From positions 62,001 through 126,000 of the forward strand of contig JADKKV010000006.1 of the NCBI GenBank assembly GCA_016720345.1: a DNA stretch of 64,000 bases, in the 5' to 3' direction. The notes beneath the pieces are model-generated. The model did no database searches, was not told the DNA's origin, and worked only from the letters and a program-made list of their open reading frames with translations. Origin of the DNA: Thermomonas sp. (lineage in GTDB: Bacteria; Pseudomonadota; Gammaproteobacteria; Xanthomonadales; Xanthomonadaceae). The position numbers were made by a program, and so were the translations under genes. This document shows, in pieces, positions 17,132 through 24,977 of this stretch (positions are counted from its first letter, which is position 1; the number at the start of each line of letters is the position of its first letter).

Positions 17132-18898
17132 ATGCAGGCACGCAACACCGGCGACGCCACCGCCAGGATCCGCCTCAACATCGGGCTGACCGCGCATCGC
17201 GACGTCATCGACAGCGAGGTCCCGCGCCTGCGCCGCGAGGTGCGCAGTTTCTTCCAGCGCCTGCAGGCCGAATTCCCGGACCTGCCGCTGCGGCTGATTT
17301 CCGCGCTGGCCGAGGGCGGCGACCAGTTGGTGGCCGAGGAGGCGCTGGCGCTCGGGATCGAGCTGATGGTGCCGCTGCCGATGCCGCAGGCGGACTACGA
17401 ACAGGACTTCGATCGCGCCGGTGCGCGCGAGCGCTTCCACGCGCTGATGGCCCGCGCGCAGGTGCGCACGCTGCCGCTGGCGCCCGGCAACACCGCGGAA
17501 TCCCTCCACCAGCGCGGACCGGCGCGCAACCGCCAGTACGCGCAGCTGGGGATGTTCGTGTCCTCGCACTGCCAGGTACTGCTGGCGCTGTGGGATGGCA
17601 AGCCCAGCGACGCCACCGGCGGCACCGCGCAGGTGGTGGACTACCACCTGCGCAATGCGATGCCCGGGTTCCGCGCCGGCGACGTGGCCCCGAACCTGCT
17701 GGCCGACGACGAGAGCGACCTGGTCTACCACCTGCACTGCCCGCGCCGGCTGCCGCATCCCGACGCCGGCGAGCGCGAGGCGGACGGCCTGGCCGGGGTC
17801 CCGCGCTGGCTCACCGTGGAAGCCAGCGTGGCCGGCGAGGCGCCGATGCCGGCGCAATACCGCCACGTGTTCGCGCAGATGCAGGCGTTCAACCACGATG
17901 CCGCGCGGCATGCGGCGGCGATTGCGCGCGACGCGCGCTCGCTGCTGGCGGCCGACACCCCGGCGCCGGCGCCACCGGCGGTGCGCGAGGTGGATGCGCT
18001 GTTCGGCGCCGCCGACTGGCTGGCCGTGCATTTCCGCCAGCGCGTGCGCCGCGGGATGCTGCTGACCCATGGGCTGGCGGCGGCGATGGGCCTGGCCTTC
18101 ATCCTGTATTCCGACGTCGACAGCGACCGCCGCTACGTCGCCGCGTTCCTGGCGATGTTCGCGCTGGGCCTGCTCGTGAAGTGGATCGGCGAACGCCGCG
18201 AATGGCACCGCAAGTACCTCGACTACCGCGGCCTCGCCGAAGGGCTGCGGGTGCAGGTGTACTGGCGGCTGGCCGGGGTGGAGACGCCGCCGAACAGCAG
18301 CCTGGGCTACGACAGCTTCCTGCAGAAGCAGGACGTCGACCTGAGCTGGATCCGCCACGCCATGCGCAGCACCGGGCTGCTGCGCAGCGAGGACTTCCGC
18401 ACCGACGCCGACTGGCTGCGATGGGTGATCGCGCGCTGGGTGGGGCGGCGCGCCAGCGCGACCGCCGTCGCCAGCGGGCAGCTGGCCTATTTCAGTGAAG
18501 GCAGCCGCAGGCGCGAGGATGCCTATCGCACCACCGCCGTGCTTGGCGGCGTCGCCCTGGCCGGCGGCGTGCTCGGCGCGCTGGCGCTGCTGGTCGCCGG
18601 CGGACGCCTGGACCCGGGCCTGCACGGCAAGCTGCTGCTGGCGATGGGCCTGCTGCCGCTGCTGGCGGGTATCCGCGAAGCGTTTTCGTACAAGAACGCG
18701 GACAAGGAGCTGATCAAGCAGTTCCGCTTCATGAGCCGCCTGTTCGACAGTTGCCGCGCGCGCCTGGACCGCGCCGCCGACGACGCCGAGTCGCGCCAGT
18801 TGCTGCGTGCGCTGGGCTGCGCCTGCCTGGAGGAACACGCGGAGTGGATCCTGCTGCATCGCGAGCGGCCGCTGGACGTGGGCGGGATGTCCGCATGA
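17132..18898 (+). CDS. SLOG-like sensor fused to SLATT-like four-helix membrane region
   Basis: 588 residues. The N-terminal part (about 13-175) looks like a Rossmann-type SLOG nucleotide/ligand-binding domain: IGLTAHRD, LISALAEGGDQLVAEEAL (the G-x-D loop) and LLALWDGKPSDATGGTAQVV. The C-terminal part has two pairs of membrane helices (about 308-326, 335-353, 469-489, 499-515) separated by a cytosolic helical region, resembling SLATT effectors thought to form membrane pores in conflict systems. The ATG at 17132 follows an AAGGGGA ribosome site. Next on the same strand, 70 bases on, is a TIR-TPR protein. The domain calls are from memory of these families. Confidence 0.65.
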   Translation: MQARNTGDATARIRLNIGLTAHRDVIDSEVPRLRREVRSFFQRLQAEFPDLPLRLISALAEGGDQLVAEEALALGIELMVPLPMPQADYEQDFDRAGARERFHALMARAQVRTLPLAPGNTAESLHQRGPARNRQYAQLGMFVSSHCQVLLALWDGKPSDATGGTAQVVDYHLRNAMPGFRAGDVAPNLLADDESDLVYHLHCPRRLPHPDAGEREADGLAGVPRWLTVEASVAGEAPMPAQYRHVFAQMQAFNHDAARHAAAIARDARSLLAADTPAPAPPAVREVDALFGAADWLAVHFRQRVRRGMLLTHGLAAAMGLAFILYSDVDSDRRYVAAFLAMFALGLLVKWIGERREWHRKYLDYRGLAEGLRVQVYWRLAGVETPPNSSLGYDSFLQKQDVDLSWIRHAMRSTGLLRSEDFRTDADWLRWVIARWVGRRASATAVASGQLAYFSEGSRRREDAYRTTAVLGGVALAGGVLGALALLVAGGRLDPGLHGKLLLAMGLLPLLAGIREAFSYKNADKELIKQFRFMSRLFDSCRARLDRAADDAESRQLLRALGCACLEEHAEWILLHRERPLDVGGMSA

Positions 18899-18968
18899 GC
18901 CGCGGCTTCGCGTTGCCCACTGGGTTGGCCCGCGTGCCTGGCCACGGCTGAAACCCGGGAGGTGTGGC

Positions 18969-21065
18969 TTGCGTTATCGCGCCTTCATCAGCTACAGCCA
19001 CGCCGACGCGCGCCAGGCCACCTGGCTGCACCGGCAGCTGGAGGGCTACCGCTTGCCGTCGCGGCTGCGCGGCGGCAGCGGCGAACACGGCCCGCTGCCG
19101 GAGCGGCTGGTGCCGATCTTCCGCGACCGCGACGACCTCTCCAGCGCCGGCCAGCTGGGCCCGCAGATCGAGGCAGCGCTGGCCGACTCGGAGGCGCTGG
19201 TGGTGGTGTGTTCGCCGAGCGCGGCGCGCTCGCCGTTCGTGGATTCGGAAATCCTCGCCTACAAGCGGCTTGGCCGCGGCGACCGCATCTATGCCTTCAT
19301 CATCGACGGCGAACCCAATGCCGGCGACCAGCGCGAGTGCTTCCCGGCGGCGTTGCGTTTCGAGCTTGAGCCCGACGGCAGCATCGGCAGCACCCCGGCC
19401 AACCCGATCGCCGCCGACGCCCGCGCGGGCAAGGACGGCAAGTCGCTGGCGCGGCTGAAGCTGCTGGCCGGCCTGTTCGGCCTGCCGCTGGACACCCTGC
19501 GCCAGCGCGAAGCGCAACGCCGGCACCGGCGCATGGCCGCGGTGACCGCGCTGGCAGTGCTGGTGATGCTGGTCACCAGCGTGCTGGCGGTGCAGGCGGT
19601 GGTGGCGCAAAAGGCCGCCGAGCGCCGGCAGAAGCAGGCCGAGGCGCTGGTGGACTTCATGCTGGGCGACCTCAACGACAAGCTCTCGGAAGTGGGCCGG
19701 CTGGACATCCTGTCCGCGGTCAACGACAAGGCGATGGCCTATTTCAAGTCGTTGCCGAACACCGACGTCACCGCGGCGGTGCTGCAGCAACGCGCCAAGG
19801 CGCTGGTCAAGATCGGTGTAGTCCGCTCCGATCAGGGCGAGTTGTCGAAGGCGATGGAGAGTTTCGAGGCGGCGTCGAAGCTGTCGGGCGCGTTGGCACG
19901 GGCTGCCCCGGCCAACGTGGCGACGCAACTGGCACATGCCGAAGTGCTGGCCTACGTCGGACTCAGCCACTGGTACCAGGGCGACCTTGCGCGCGCGGAG
20001 CAGGGCTTCGATGCGGCGTATGACGTCCTCGCCGGTGCGCGCCGCCTGGCGCCCGACGATCCGCAGCTCCTCTTCCAGTTGTCGACCGTCGAGAACAACA
20101 ACGGCCACGTGCTCGAGGCCCGCGGGCAGATCGACCAGGCGACCGGCCACTACCGACGCATGCTGGAGGCGGCACAGCGGCTGACCACGCTTGCGCCGGA
20201 CGAGGACGACTGGCAGAACCAGCTGGCGCTGGCGCACAACAACCTGGCGAAAATGGCGTTGCTGGGCGGAAACCTGTCGATGGCGATCGAGGGGTATCGC
20301 CGCCAGGTCGCGATCCAGCGCGCGCTGGCCGCGCGCGATCCCAGGAACAATGCGCAACGCCGCGGCCTGCTGATCGCCCGCTTCACCCTGGGCCGCACGC
20401 TTGCACTGATGGGGCAGGCGGAAGAAGGGCGCCGACTGATGCAGCAGGCGCTGGATGAAGCACGCGCACTCCACGCGATGGAGCCCAGCAGCACGGACTT
20501 CCAGAGCGACGTTGGCCTGTACGCGCTGCAACTCGCCCGGCTGGAACGCCAGCTCGGCAATTCCGAATCGGCGTTGCAACTGGCACAGGAGTCCGCCGGG
20601 CTGTTCGATGCATTGGTCAGGGCCAGCAAGGACCAGCCCACCTGGCAGAGCCGGCAAGCGGAGGCCATCACCGAGCGTGCGCACCTGGCGATCGCCGCCG
20701 GCACGCGCGAAGGCGATCTGGACACCCAGCTTCGAAAGGCCCTGCAAACCCTGGAAGCGCAACTGGCCCAGAGTCCGCAGGACCGCAGCAGCGTGCTTGC
20801 CACGGTCGACGCCCGCCTGCGCCTGGCCGCGATTTCCAGTGATCCGGAACGGACTCGGCTCGCCACCACGTCGCTTGCCACCATCGAAGCGCAGGCATCC
20901 GCGCGCAACGACCCGCGCCTGCGCGTGCTTGAAGCCGATGCGTTGCGCCAGCTTGGGCGCAGGGCCGACGCCAGCGCCGTCGACACGGCACTGCGGGCCT
21001 CTGGCTATCGGGCACCCGCCGTTGCCAGGGTGGCGCGCGCCGCCGCGGCTTCCCTCAACCCCTGA
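18969..21065 (+). CDS. TIR-domain protein with membrane helix and TPR repeats
   Basis: 698 residues. The TIR domain (about 1-140) has FISYSHADARQATWLHRQL, the RDRDDLSSAGQLGPQIEAAL stretch and CSPSAARSPFVDSEI with the Glu expected in NAD-hydrolysing TIRs. A basic linker (RQREAQRRHRR) is followed by one membrane helix at about 186-208, then a coiled segment and TPR-type helical repeats to the end. With the N-terminus inside, the TPR part would be periplasmic. The start is TTG at 18969, six bases after GGGAGG; no in-frame ATG nearby is plausible. Same strand as the SLOG protein and the two small genes. TIR domains act as NADases or scaffolds; which applies here is unknown. Confidence 0.8.
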   Translation: MRYRAFISYSHADARQATWLHRQLEGYRLPSRLRGGSGEHGPLPERLVPIFRDRDDLSSAGQLGPQIEAALADSEALVVVCSPSAARSPFVDSEILAYKRLGRGDRIYAFIIDGEPNAGDQRECFPAALRFELEPDGSIGSTPANPIAADARAGKDGKSLARLKLLAGLFGLPLDTLRQREAQRRHRRMAAVTALAVLVMLVTSVLAVQAVVAQKAAERRQKQAEALVDFMLGDLNDKLSEVGRLDILSAVNDKAMAYFKSLPNTDVTAAVLQQRAKALVKIGVVRSDQGELSKAMESFEAASKLSGALARAAPANVATQLAHAEVLAYVGLSHWYQGDLARAEQGFDAAYDVLAGARRLAPDDPQLLFQLSTVENNNGHVLEARGQIDQATGHYRRMLEAAQRLTTLAPDEDDWQNQLALAHNNLAKMALLGGNLSMAIEGYRRQVAIQRALAARDPRNNAQRRGLLIARFTLGRTLALMGQAEEGRRLMQQALDEARALHAMEPSSTDFQSDVGLYALQLARLERQLGNSESALQLAQESAGLFDALVRASKDQPTWQSRQAEAITERAHLAIAAGTREGDLDTQLRKALQTLEAQLAQSPQDRSSVLATVDARLRLAAISSDPERTRLATTSLATIEAQASARNDPRLRVLEADALRQLGRRADASAVDTALRASGYRAPAVARVARAAAASLNP

Positions 21066-21137
21066 ACCAGTCCGCGTCCCCGCCAGCCGCGGAGCGGCGG
21101 CGCCACTGCACGGATGCGCCACCGCACGGAGCTCCTG

Positions 21138-21533
21138 ATGACAAACAACATCAACGTGACTCTGGATACGTCGGTTACCCCCCACGAGCTGAAGGTCCAC
21201 GACCACGGGCATGTCCGCATCGACAAGAAGCCCGGCGCCCAGCTCATCAGCTGGAACCTGACCGGAAATCTTGCGCAAGGCAGCTTCCTCCCGATCTGCG
21301 GCAATTCCCCGGGTTTCGAGTGGGTGAGCGACCCGCCACCGCCAGGAGGCATCTTCGGCGAGCCGCAGGTCTTCGCGAAGTCGCTCACCCTCGTCGATAT
21401 CCATCCCGACGGTGGCAGCGACGGTACCTGGATCTACCGCCTGAGGGTGTGCCTGGATGGAACCGTGTACTCGACCAGCTCGAGCGCTGGCGTCTCCGAC
21501 GTCCGCGGCAATCCGATCATCATCAACGACTGA
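21138..21533 (+). CDS. Small beta-rich protein with C-terminal NPIIIND tag
   Basis: 131 residues from the ATG at 21138 behind a GGAG site; no signal peptide and no membrane helix. Predicted mostly beta (NINVTLDTSV, GAQLISWNLTG, WIYRLRVCLDGTVYST). It has SDPPPPGGIFGEP in the middle, a DP...EP pattern that may place it in the uncharacterised family called DP-EP (recalled, not checked). The last seven residues are NPIIIND. The next small protein ends NPIIINH, and the two DNA ends are 22/24 identical. It follows the TIR-TPR gene by 72 bases and is probably in its operon. Function unknown. Confidence 0.72.
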   Translation: MTNNINVTLDTSVTPHELKVHDHGHVRIDKKPGAQLISWNLTGNLAQGSFLPICGNSPGFEWVSDPPPPGGIFGEPQVFAKSLTLVDIHPDGGSDGTWIYRLRVCLDGTVYSTSSSAGVSDVRGNPIIIND

Positions 21534-21629
21534 GCTCGCCAACCGACGAACGGCACGCTTTTCCACCAGCCCCGGCGTAGCCTGCCGAGGCTGGCCATTC
21601 CGCCAACGCACTTCCGCAGGAGCATCCCA

Positions 21630-21794
21630 ATGGGCAATTCGAAGAAGCCGCACCAGGACGACCAGGACAACGACGGCATCGCCGACACCGGCCAATCGCA
21701 GTCGCAAGCGCATGCCGGCCAGGACCAGGATGGCGACGGCGTCCCCGACGGCGACACCAGCGTCCAGTCCAACCCGATCATCATCAACCACTGA
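21630..21794 (+). CDS. 54-residue acidic peptide with two DxDxDG loops and NPIIINH tag
   Basis: Too short for most gene finders, but it has a near-perfect AGGAG site seven bases before the ATG. The product is hydrophilic and acidic, with two copies of the calcium-loop pattern D-x-D-x-D-G-x-x-D (DQDNDGIAD and DQDGDGVPD), as in thrombospondin type 3 or dockerin-like loops. It has no cysteine, signal peptide or membrane segment. It ends SNPIIINH, sharing NPIIIN with the neighbouring 131-residue protein. It is the last gene of the SLOG/TIR block, before a GC hairpin. Not recognised as a described family; possibly a substrate, partner or trigger of the TIR-TPR protein. Confidence 0.68.
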   Translation: MGNSKKPHQDDQDNDGIADTGQSQSQAHAGQDQDGDGVPDGDTSVQSNPIIINH

Positions 21795-21800
21795 CCGCTT

Positions 21801-21828
21801 CGCGCCCGCCGCGCGTGCGGCGGGCGCG
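21801..21828. terminator. GC hairpin between convergent genes
   Basis: Perfect 12-bp stem CGCGCCCGCCGC / GCGGCGGGCGCG with a GCGT loop, seven bases after the peptide gene's stop and just before the stop of the convergent MFS gene. No T tract on either strand. Confidence 0.5.
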
Positions 21829-21831
21829 GGC

Positions 21832-23196
21832 TCAGGCTGGCGGGTCGGCCGGCGGCCGCGCCGCGGGCAGTTTCCTGGCCTCGCCCACCACCTTCCACGC
21901 GCCCAGGGTCATGCCCATCGCGACCAGCAGGCCCGCGCCGAACACCACCTGCGAGCCGAACGCGGACAGCAGCTTGTGCAGCCACACGAAGGTGAGGTCG
22001 CCACCGCGGTAGACCACGGTGTCGATCGCGGCGCCGGCCTTGTAGCGCCATTCGCGGCCGACCCGGGTGTAGATCGTCTCGCGCGCGGGCTTCGCCAGCG
22101 AGAATTCGCTGGCGCGGGTCACCACCTGCACCGTCGCCACCAGCAGCGGCAACGGTGATGCGGCCAGCGCGGCATAGCCCAGGATGATCGCGCCGCCCGG
22201 GACCAGCAGCGCCGGGCCGATGCCGAAGCGCGACAGCAACGCGCGGGTGACGAACAGCTGCACGAACAGGGTCAGCGCATTCACCGCCAGGTCGATGTTC
22301 GCGTAGTACGCCGTTGCCAGCTTCGGGTCGGGATGGAACTGCCGCACGATCGCGGCCTGTTCGTTGTACAGCAGGGTGCCGACGCCGACGCCGAACAGGG
22401 TCAGCACCGCCATCCAGCGCAGCAGCGGTTCGCGCACCACCAGCTTCAGCCCGGCCAGCACCTGCCCGCCGATCGGCAGCTCGCCGCTGGCGAGGTTGCG
22501 CTGCAGCTCGCGCTGCACCGCATGCCGGCGCAGGCGCAGCAGGCAGACGATGCACAGCAGCAGGAACCCGGCCGAGACCAGCATCAGGTTGGCGATGCCG
22601 ATGCGTTCGACCAGCGTGCGCGTCAGCATCGGCCCGAAGATCGCGCCCAGGGTGCCGGCCGCGCCGATGTAACCGTAGTAGCGGCGTGCCTCGGCGTCGT
22701 CGTAGACGTCGGCCATGAAGCTCCAGAACACCGCCACCGCGAACAGGTTGAACACCGTGATCCACAGGAAGAACGCCATTCCCCGGCCGGGCACGCCGCC
22801 GTGGAACATGGCGTAGAACACCAGCAGGGTGGCGATGAAGAAGCCGTACACCACCGGCAGGAACACCCTGCGCGGGAAACGGCTGACCAGCCAGCCATAC
22901 ACCGGCTGCAACACCAGCATGATCAGGAACGTGCAGGTGAACAGCACCTGCAGCACCAGTTCCTTCAGTTCGATGCCGCGCACCGCGAAGAATTCGATCA
23001 TCGCCGGCGGGAACACCGCGGCGACGTCGCTGGAGGCGCCCATCGCCTCGCGCACCGGGCGCAGCACGTAGTAGCCGCTGAGCAGGCAGAAGAAGTACAG
23101 GAACGACCACAGCAGCGGCGGCGATTCGGCCAGCGCGGCGCGGAAATTGCCCATCCTGCCGCCGATGCGCGCGGTGCTGGCGGTGGTGTCCGTCAT
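21832..23196 (-). CDS. MFS-type membrane transporter, nucleotide-transporter-like
   Basis: 454 residues with about 12 membrane helices. The N-terminal stretch FFCLLSGYYVLRPVREAMG resembles the first helix of Npt/ATP-ADP-translocase-like and related MFS proteins common in Gammaproteobacteria. Other features are FNLFAVAVFWSFMADVYD and YYGYIGAAGTLGAIFGP in the central helices. Substrate is unknown; bacterial homologues are annotated as MFS transporter or Npt1/Npt2-like without proof. It is divergent from a GMC oxidoreductase across 125 bases that contain a small palindrome GAGCATTTGCTC (23264-23275). Confidence 0.75.
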   Translation of the reverse strand: MTDTTASTARIGGRMGNFRAALAESPPLLWSFLYFFCLLSGYYVLRPVREAMGASSDVAAVFPPAMIEFFAVRGIELKELVLQVLFTCTFLIMLVLQPVYGWLVSRFPRRVFLPVVYGFFIATLLVFYAMFHGGVPGRGMAFFLWITVFNLFAVAVFWSFMADVYDDAEARRYYGYIGAAGTLGAIFGPMLTRTLVERIGIANLMLVSAGFLLLCIVCLLRLRRHAVQRELQRNLASGELPIGGQVLAGLKLVVREPLLRWMAVLTLFGVGVGTLLYNEQAAIVRQFHPDPKLATAYYANIDLAVNALTLFVQLFVTRALLSRFGIGPALLVPGGAIILGYAALAASPLPLLVATVQVVTRASEFSLAKPARETIYTRVGREWRYKAGAAIDTVVYRGGDLTFVWLHKLLSAFGSQVVFGAGLLVAMGMTLGAWKVVGEARKLPAARPPADPPA

Positions 23197-23321
23197 CTGC
23201 GGGGCTGGGACCTGCGCGCGGCGATGCGCAACGGTAACCGCAGTCGATAACGGACACCAGCCTGAGCATTTGCTCTAGCGCCGGGGCATAGCGTCGGGGG
23301 GTCATCGCAGCGGGACGGCAC

Positions 23322-24917
23322 GTGATCCACGACGGCAGGTTCGACTACATCATCATCGGCGCCGGCTCGGCCGGCTGCGTGCTCGCCAACCGCCTGAGCG
23401 AAGACCCGGACGTCAAGGTGCTGCTGCTGGAAGCGGGCCCGCGCGACTGGCACCCCTTCATCCACATGCCCGCCGGGCTGGCCAAGCTGGTCAACCGCAA
23501 GGGCGTGAACTGGAACTACGACACCGCACCGGAGCCACACCTGCACAAGCGCGTGCTGTGGTGGCCACGCGGCAAGGTGCTGGGTGGCTCCAGCTCGATC
23601 AACGCGATGTGCTACATCCGCGGCGTGGCGCGCGACTACGACGAATGGGGCCAGGTTGCGCAAGGCTGGGACTGGAACGGCGTGCTGCCGTATTTCCGGC
23701 GTTCCGAGGGCAACAGCCGCGGTGGCGACGCGCTGCACGGCGCCGACGGTCCGCTCAGCGTCAGCGACCTGCGCCACAGCAACCCGCTGTCGCAGGTCTT
23801 CCTCGACGCCGCCGGCCAGGTGGGCATCCCCGCCAATGGCGATTTCAACGGGCCCAGCCAGGAAGGCGTCGGCCTGTACCAGGTCACCCAGCGCGATGGC
23901 GCGCGCTGCTCTGCCGCGGTCGCCTACCTCAACCCGGCGAAGTCACGGCGCAACCTCACCGTGCATACCGGCGCGCTGGTCAACCGCATCACCTTCGATG
24001 GCGCGCGCCGCGCCAACGGCGTGACCTACTCGATGCGGGGCAAGGCCTTCCATCAGCCCGCTGCGCGCGAAGTCATCCTCTGCGGCGGCACCATCAATTC
24101 CCCGCAGGCGCTGATGCTGTCCGGGATCGGCCCGGCCGACGCCTTGCGCAGCCTCGGCATCGACGTGGTCCACGATTCCCCCGGCGTCGGCGGCAACCTG
24201 CAGGACCACCTGGATATCTGCACCCTGCAGCATTCGACCCGGCGCATCACCTACGACCGCATCAACGAACCGAGGATGGCGTTCGACTATTACCTGCGCG
24301 GCCATCGCGGCGCCGGCAGCAGCAACATCGCCGAGGCCGGCGGCTTCTGGCGCTCGCCGCTGGCGACCGACGAGCGATGCGACGTGCAGTTCCACTTCGT
24401 GCCGGCGATGCTGGACGACCACGGCCGCCGCCGCCTTCCGGGCGACGGCTACACCCTGCACGCCTGCTTCCTGCGCCCGCGCAGCCGCGGCCGGCTGACC
24501 CTGGCCAGCAACCGTGCCAGCGACCAGCCCCGGATCGAAGCGAACTACCTCGGCGATGCCGAGGGCTTCGACCTGAAGGTGATGCTCGAGTGCGCGAAGG
24601 TCTCCCGTTCGATCTTCGCCCAGCGCGCGTTCGATCCCTATCGCGGGGCGCCCATCTTCCCGGCCCGCAACGACCTGTCCGATGCCGAACTGCTGGAGTT
24701 CATCCGGGCCAAGGCGGAGTCGGTGTACCACCCCGTCGGGACCTGCCGGATGGGCGACGACGACGACGCCGTGGTCGATGCCTCGCTGCGCGTGCGCGGC
24801 GTCGAAGGCCTGCGCGTGGTGGATGCCTCGGTGATGCCGAACCTGCCGGGCGGCAACACCAATGCGCCGACGATCATGATCGCGGAGCGCGCGGCGGACC
24901 TGATCCGGGCGGGTTGA
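23322..24917 (+). CDS. GMC-family FAD-dependent alcohol/choline dehydrogenase
   Basis: 531 residues, start GTG at 23322. The FAD-binding Rossmann motif IIGAGSAGCVLANRLSE is followed by an acidic residue in LLLEAG. GMC signatures are WPRGKVLGGSSSINAMCY (signature 1) and GGTINSPQALMLSGIGP (signature 2). The C-terminal active-site segment is VYHPVGTCRMG and NLPGGNTNAPTIMIAERA. It oxidises an alcohol such as choline or a medium-chain alcohol to the aldehyde. No betaine pathway genes are adjacent, so choline specificity is not supported. Cytosolic, monocistronic. Confidence 0.92.
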   Translation: MIHDGRFDYIIIGAGSAGCVLANRLSEDPDVKVLLLEAGPRDWHPFIHMPAGLAKLVNRKGVNWNYDTAPEPHLHKRVLWWPRGKVLGGSSSINAMCYIRGVARDYDEWGQVAQGWDWNGVLPYFRRSEGNSRGGDALHGADGPLSVSDLRHSNPLSQVFLDAAGQVGIPANGDFNGPSQEGVGLYQVTQRDGARCSAAVAYLNPAKSRRNLTVHTGALVNRITFDGARRANGVTYSMRGKAFHQPAAREVILCGGTINSPQALMLSGIGPADALRSLGIDVVHDSPGVGGNLQDHLDICTLQHSTRRITYDRINEPRMAFDYYLRGHRGAGSSNIAEAGGFWRSPLATDERCDVQFHFVPAMLDDHGRRRLPGDGYTLHACFLRPRSRGRLTLASNRASDQPRIEANYLGDAEGFDLKVMLECAKVSRSIFAQRAFDPYRGAPIFPARNDLSDAELLEFIRAKAESVYHPVGTCRMGDDDDAVVDASLRVRGVEGLRVVDASVMPNLPGGNTNAPTIMIAERAADLIRAG

Positions 24918-24977
24918 GCGCCCGGGCATCGCGCCGGCGGCTGCGCCGGGATCCGCGGACCCGGGTGGGCGCCTGCC

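Noticed and set aside
13180-18859. Very long minus-strand frames (1122 and 838 residues) opposite fadE and the SLOG gene
   Set aside because: Gln/Arg/His/Val-rich composition without domains; the plus strand carries recognised proteins.
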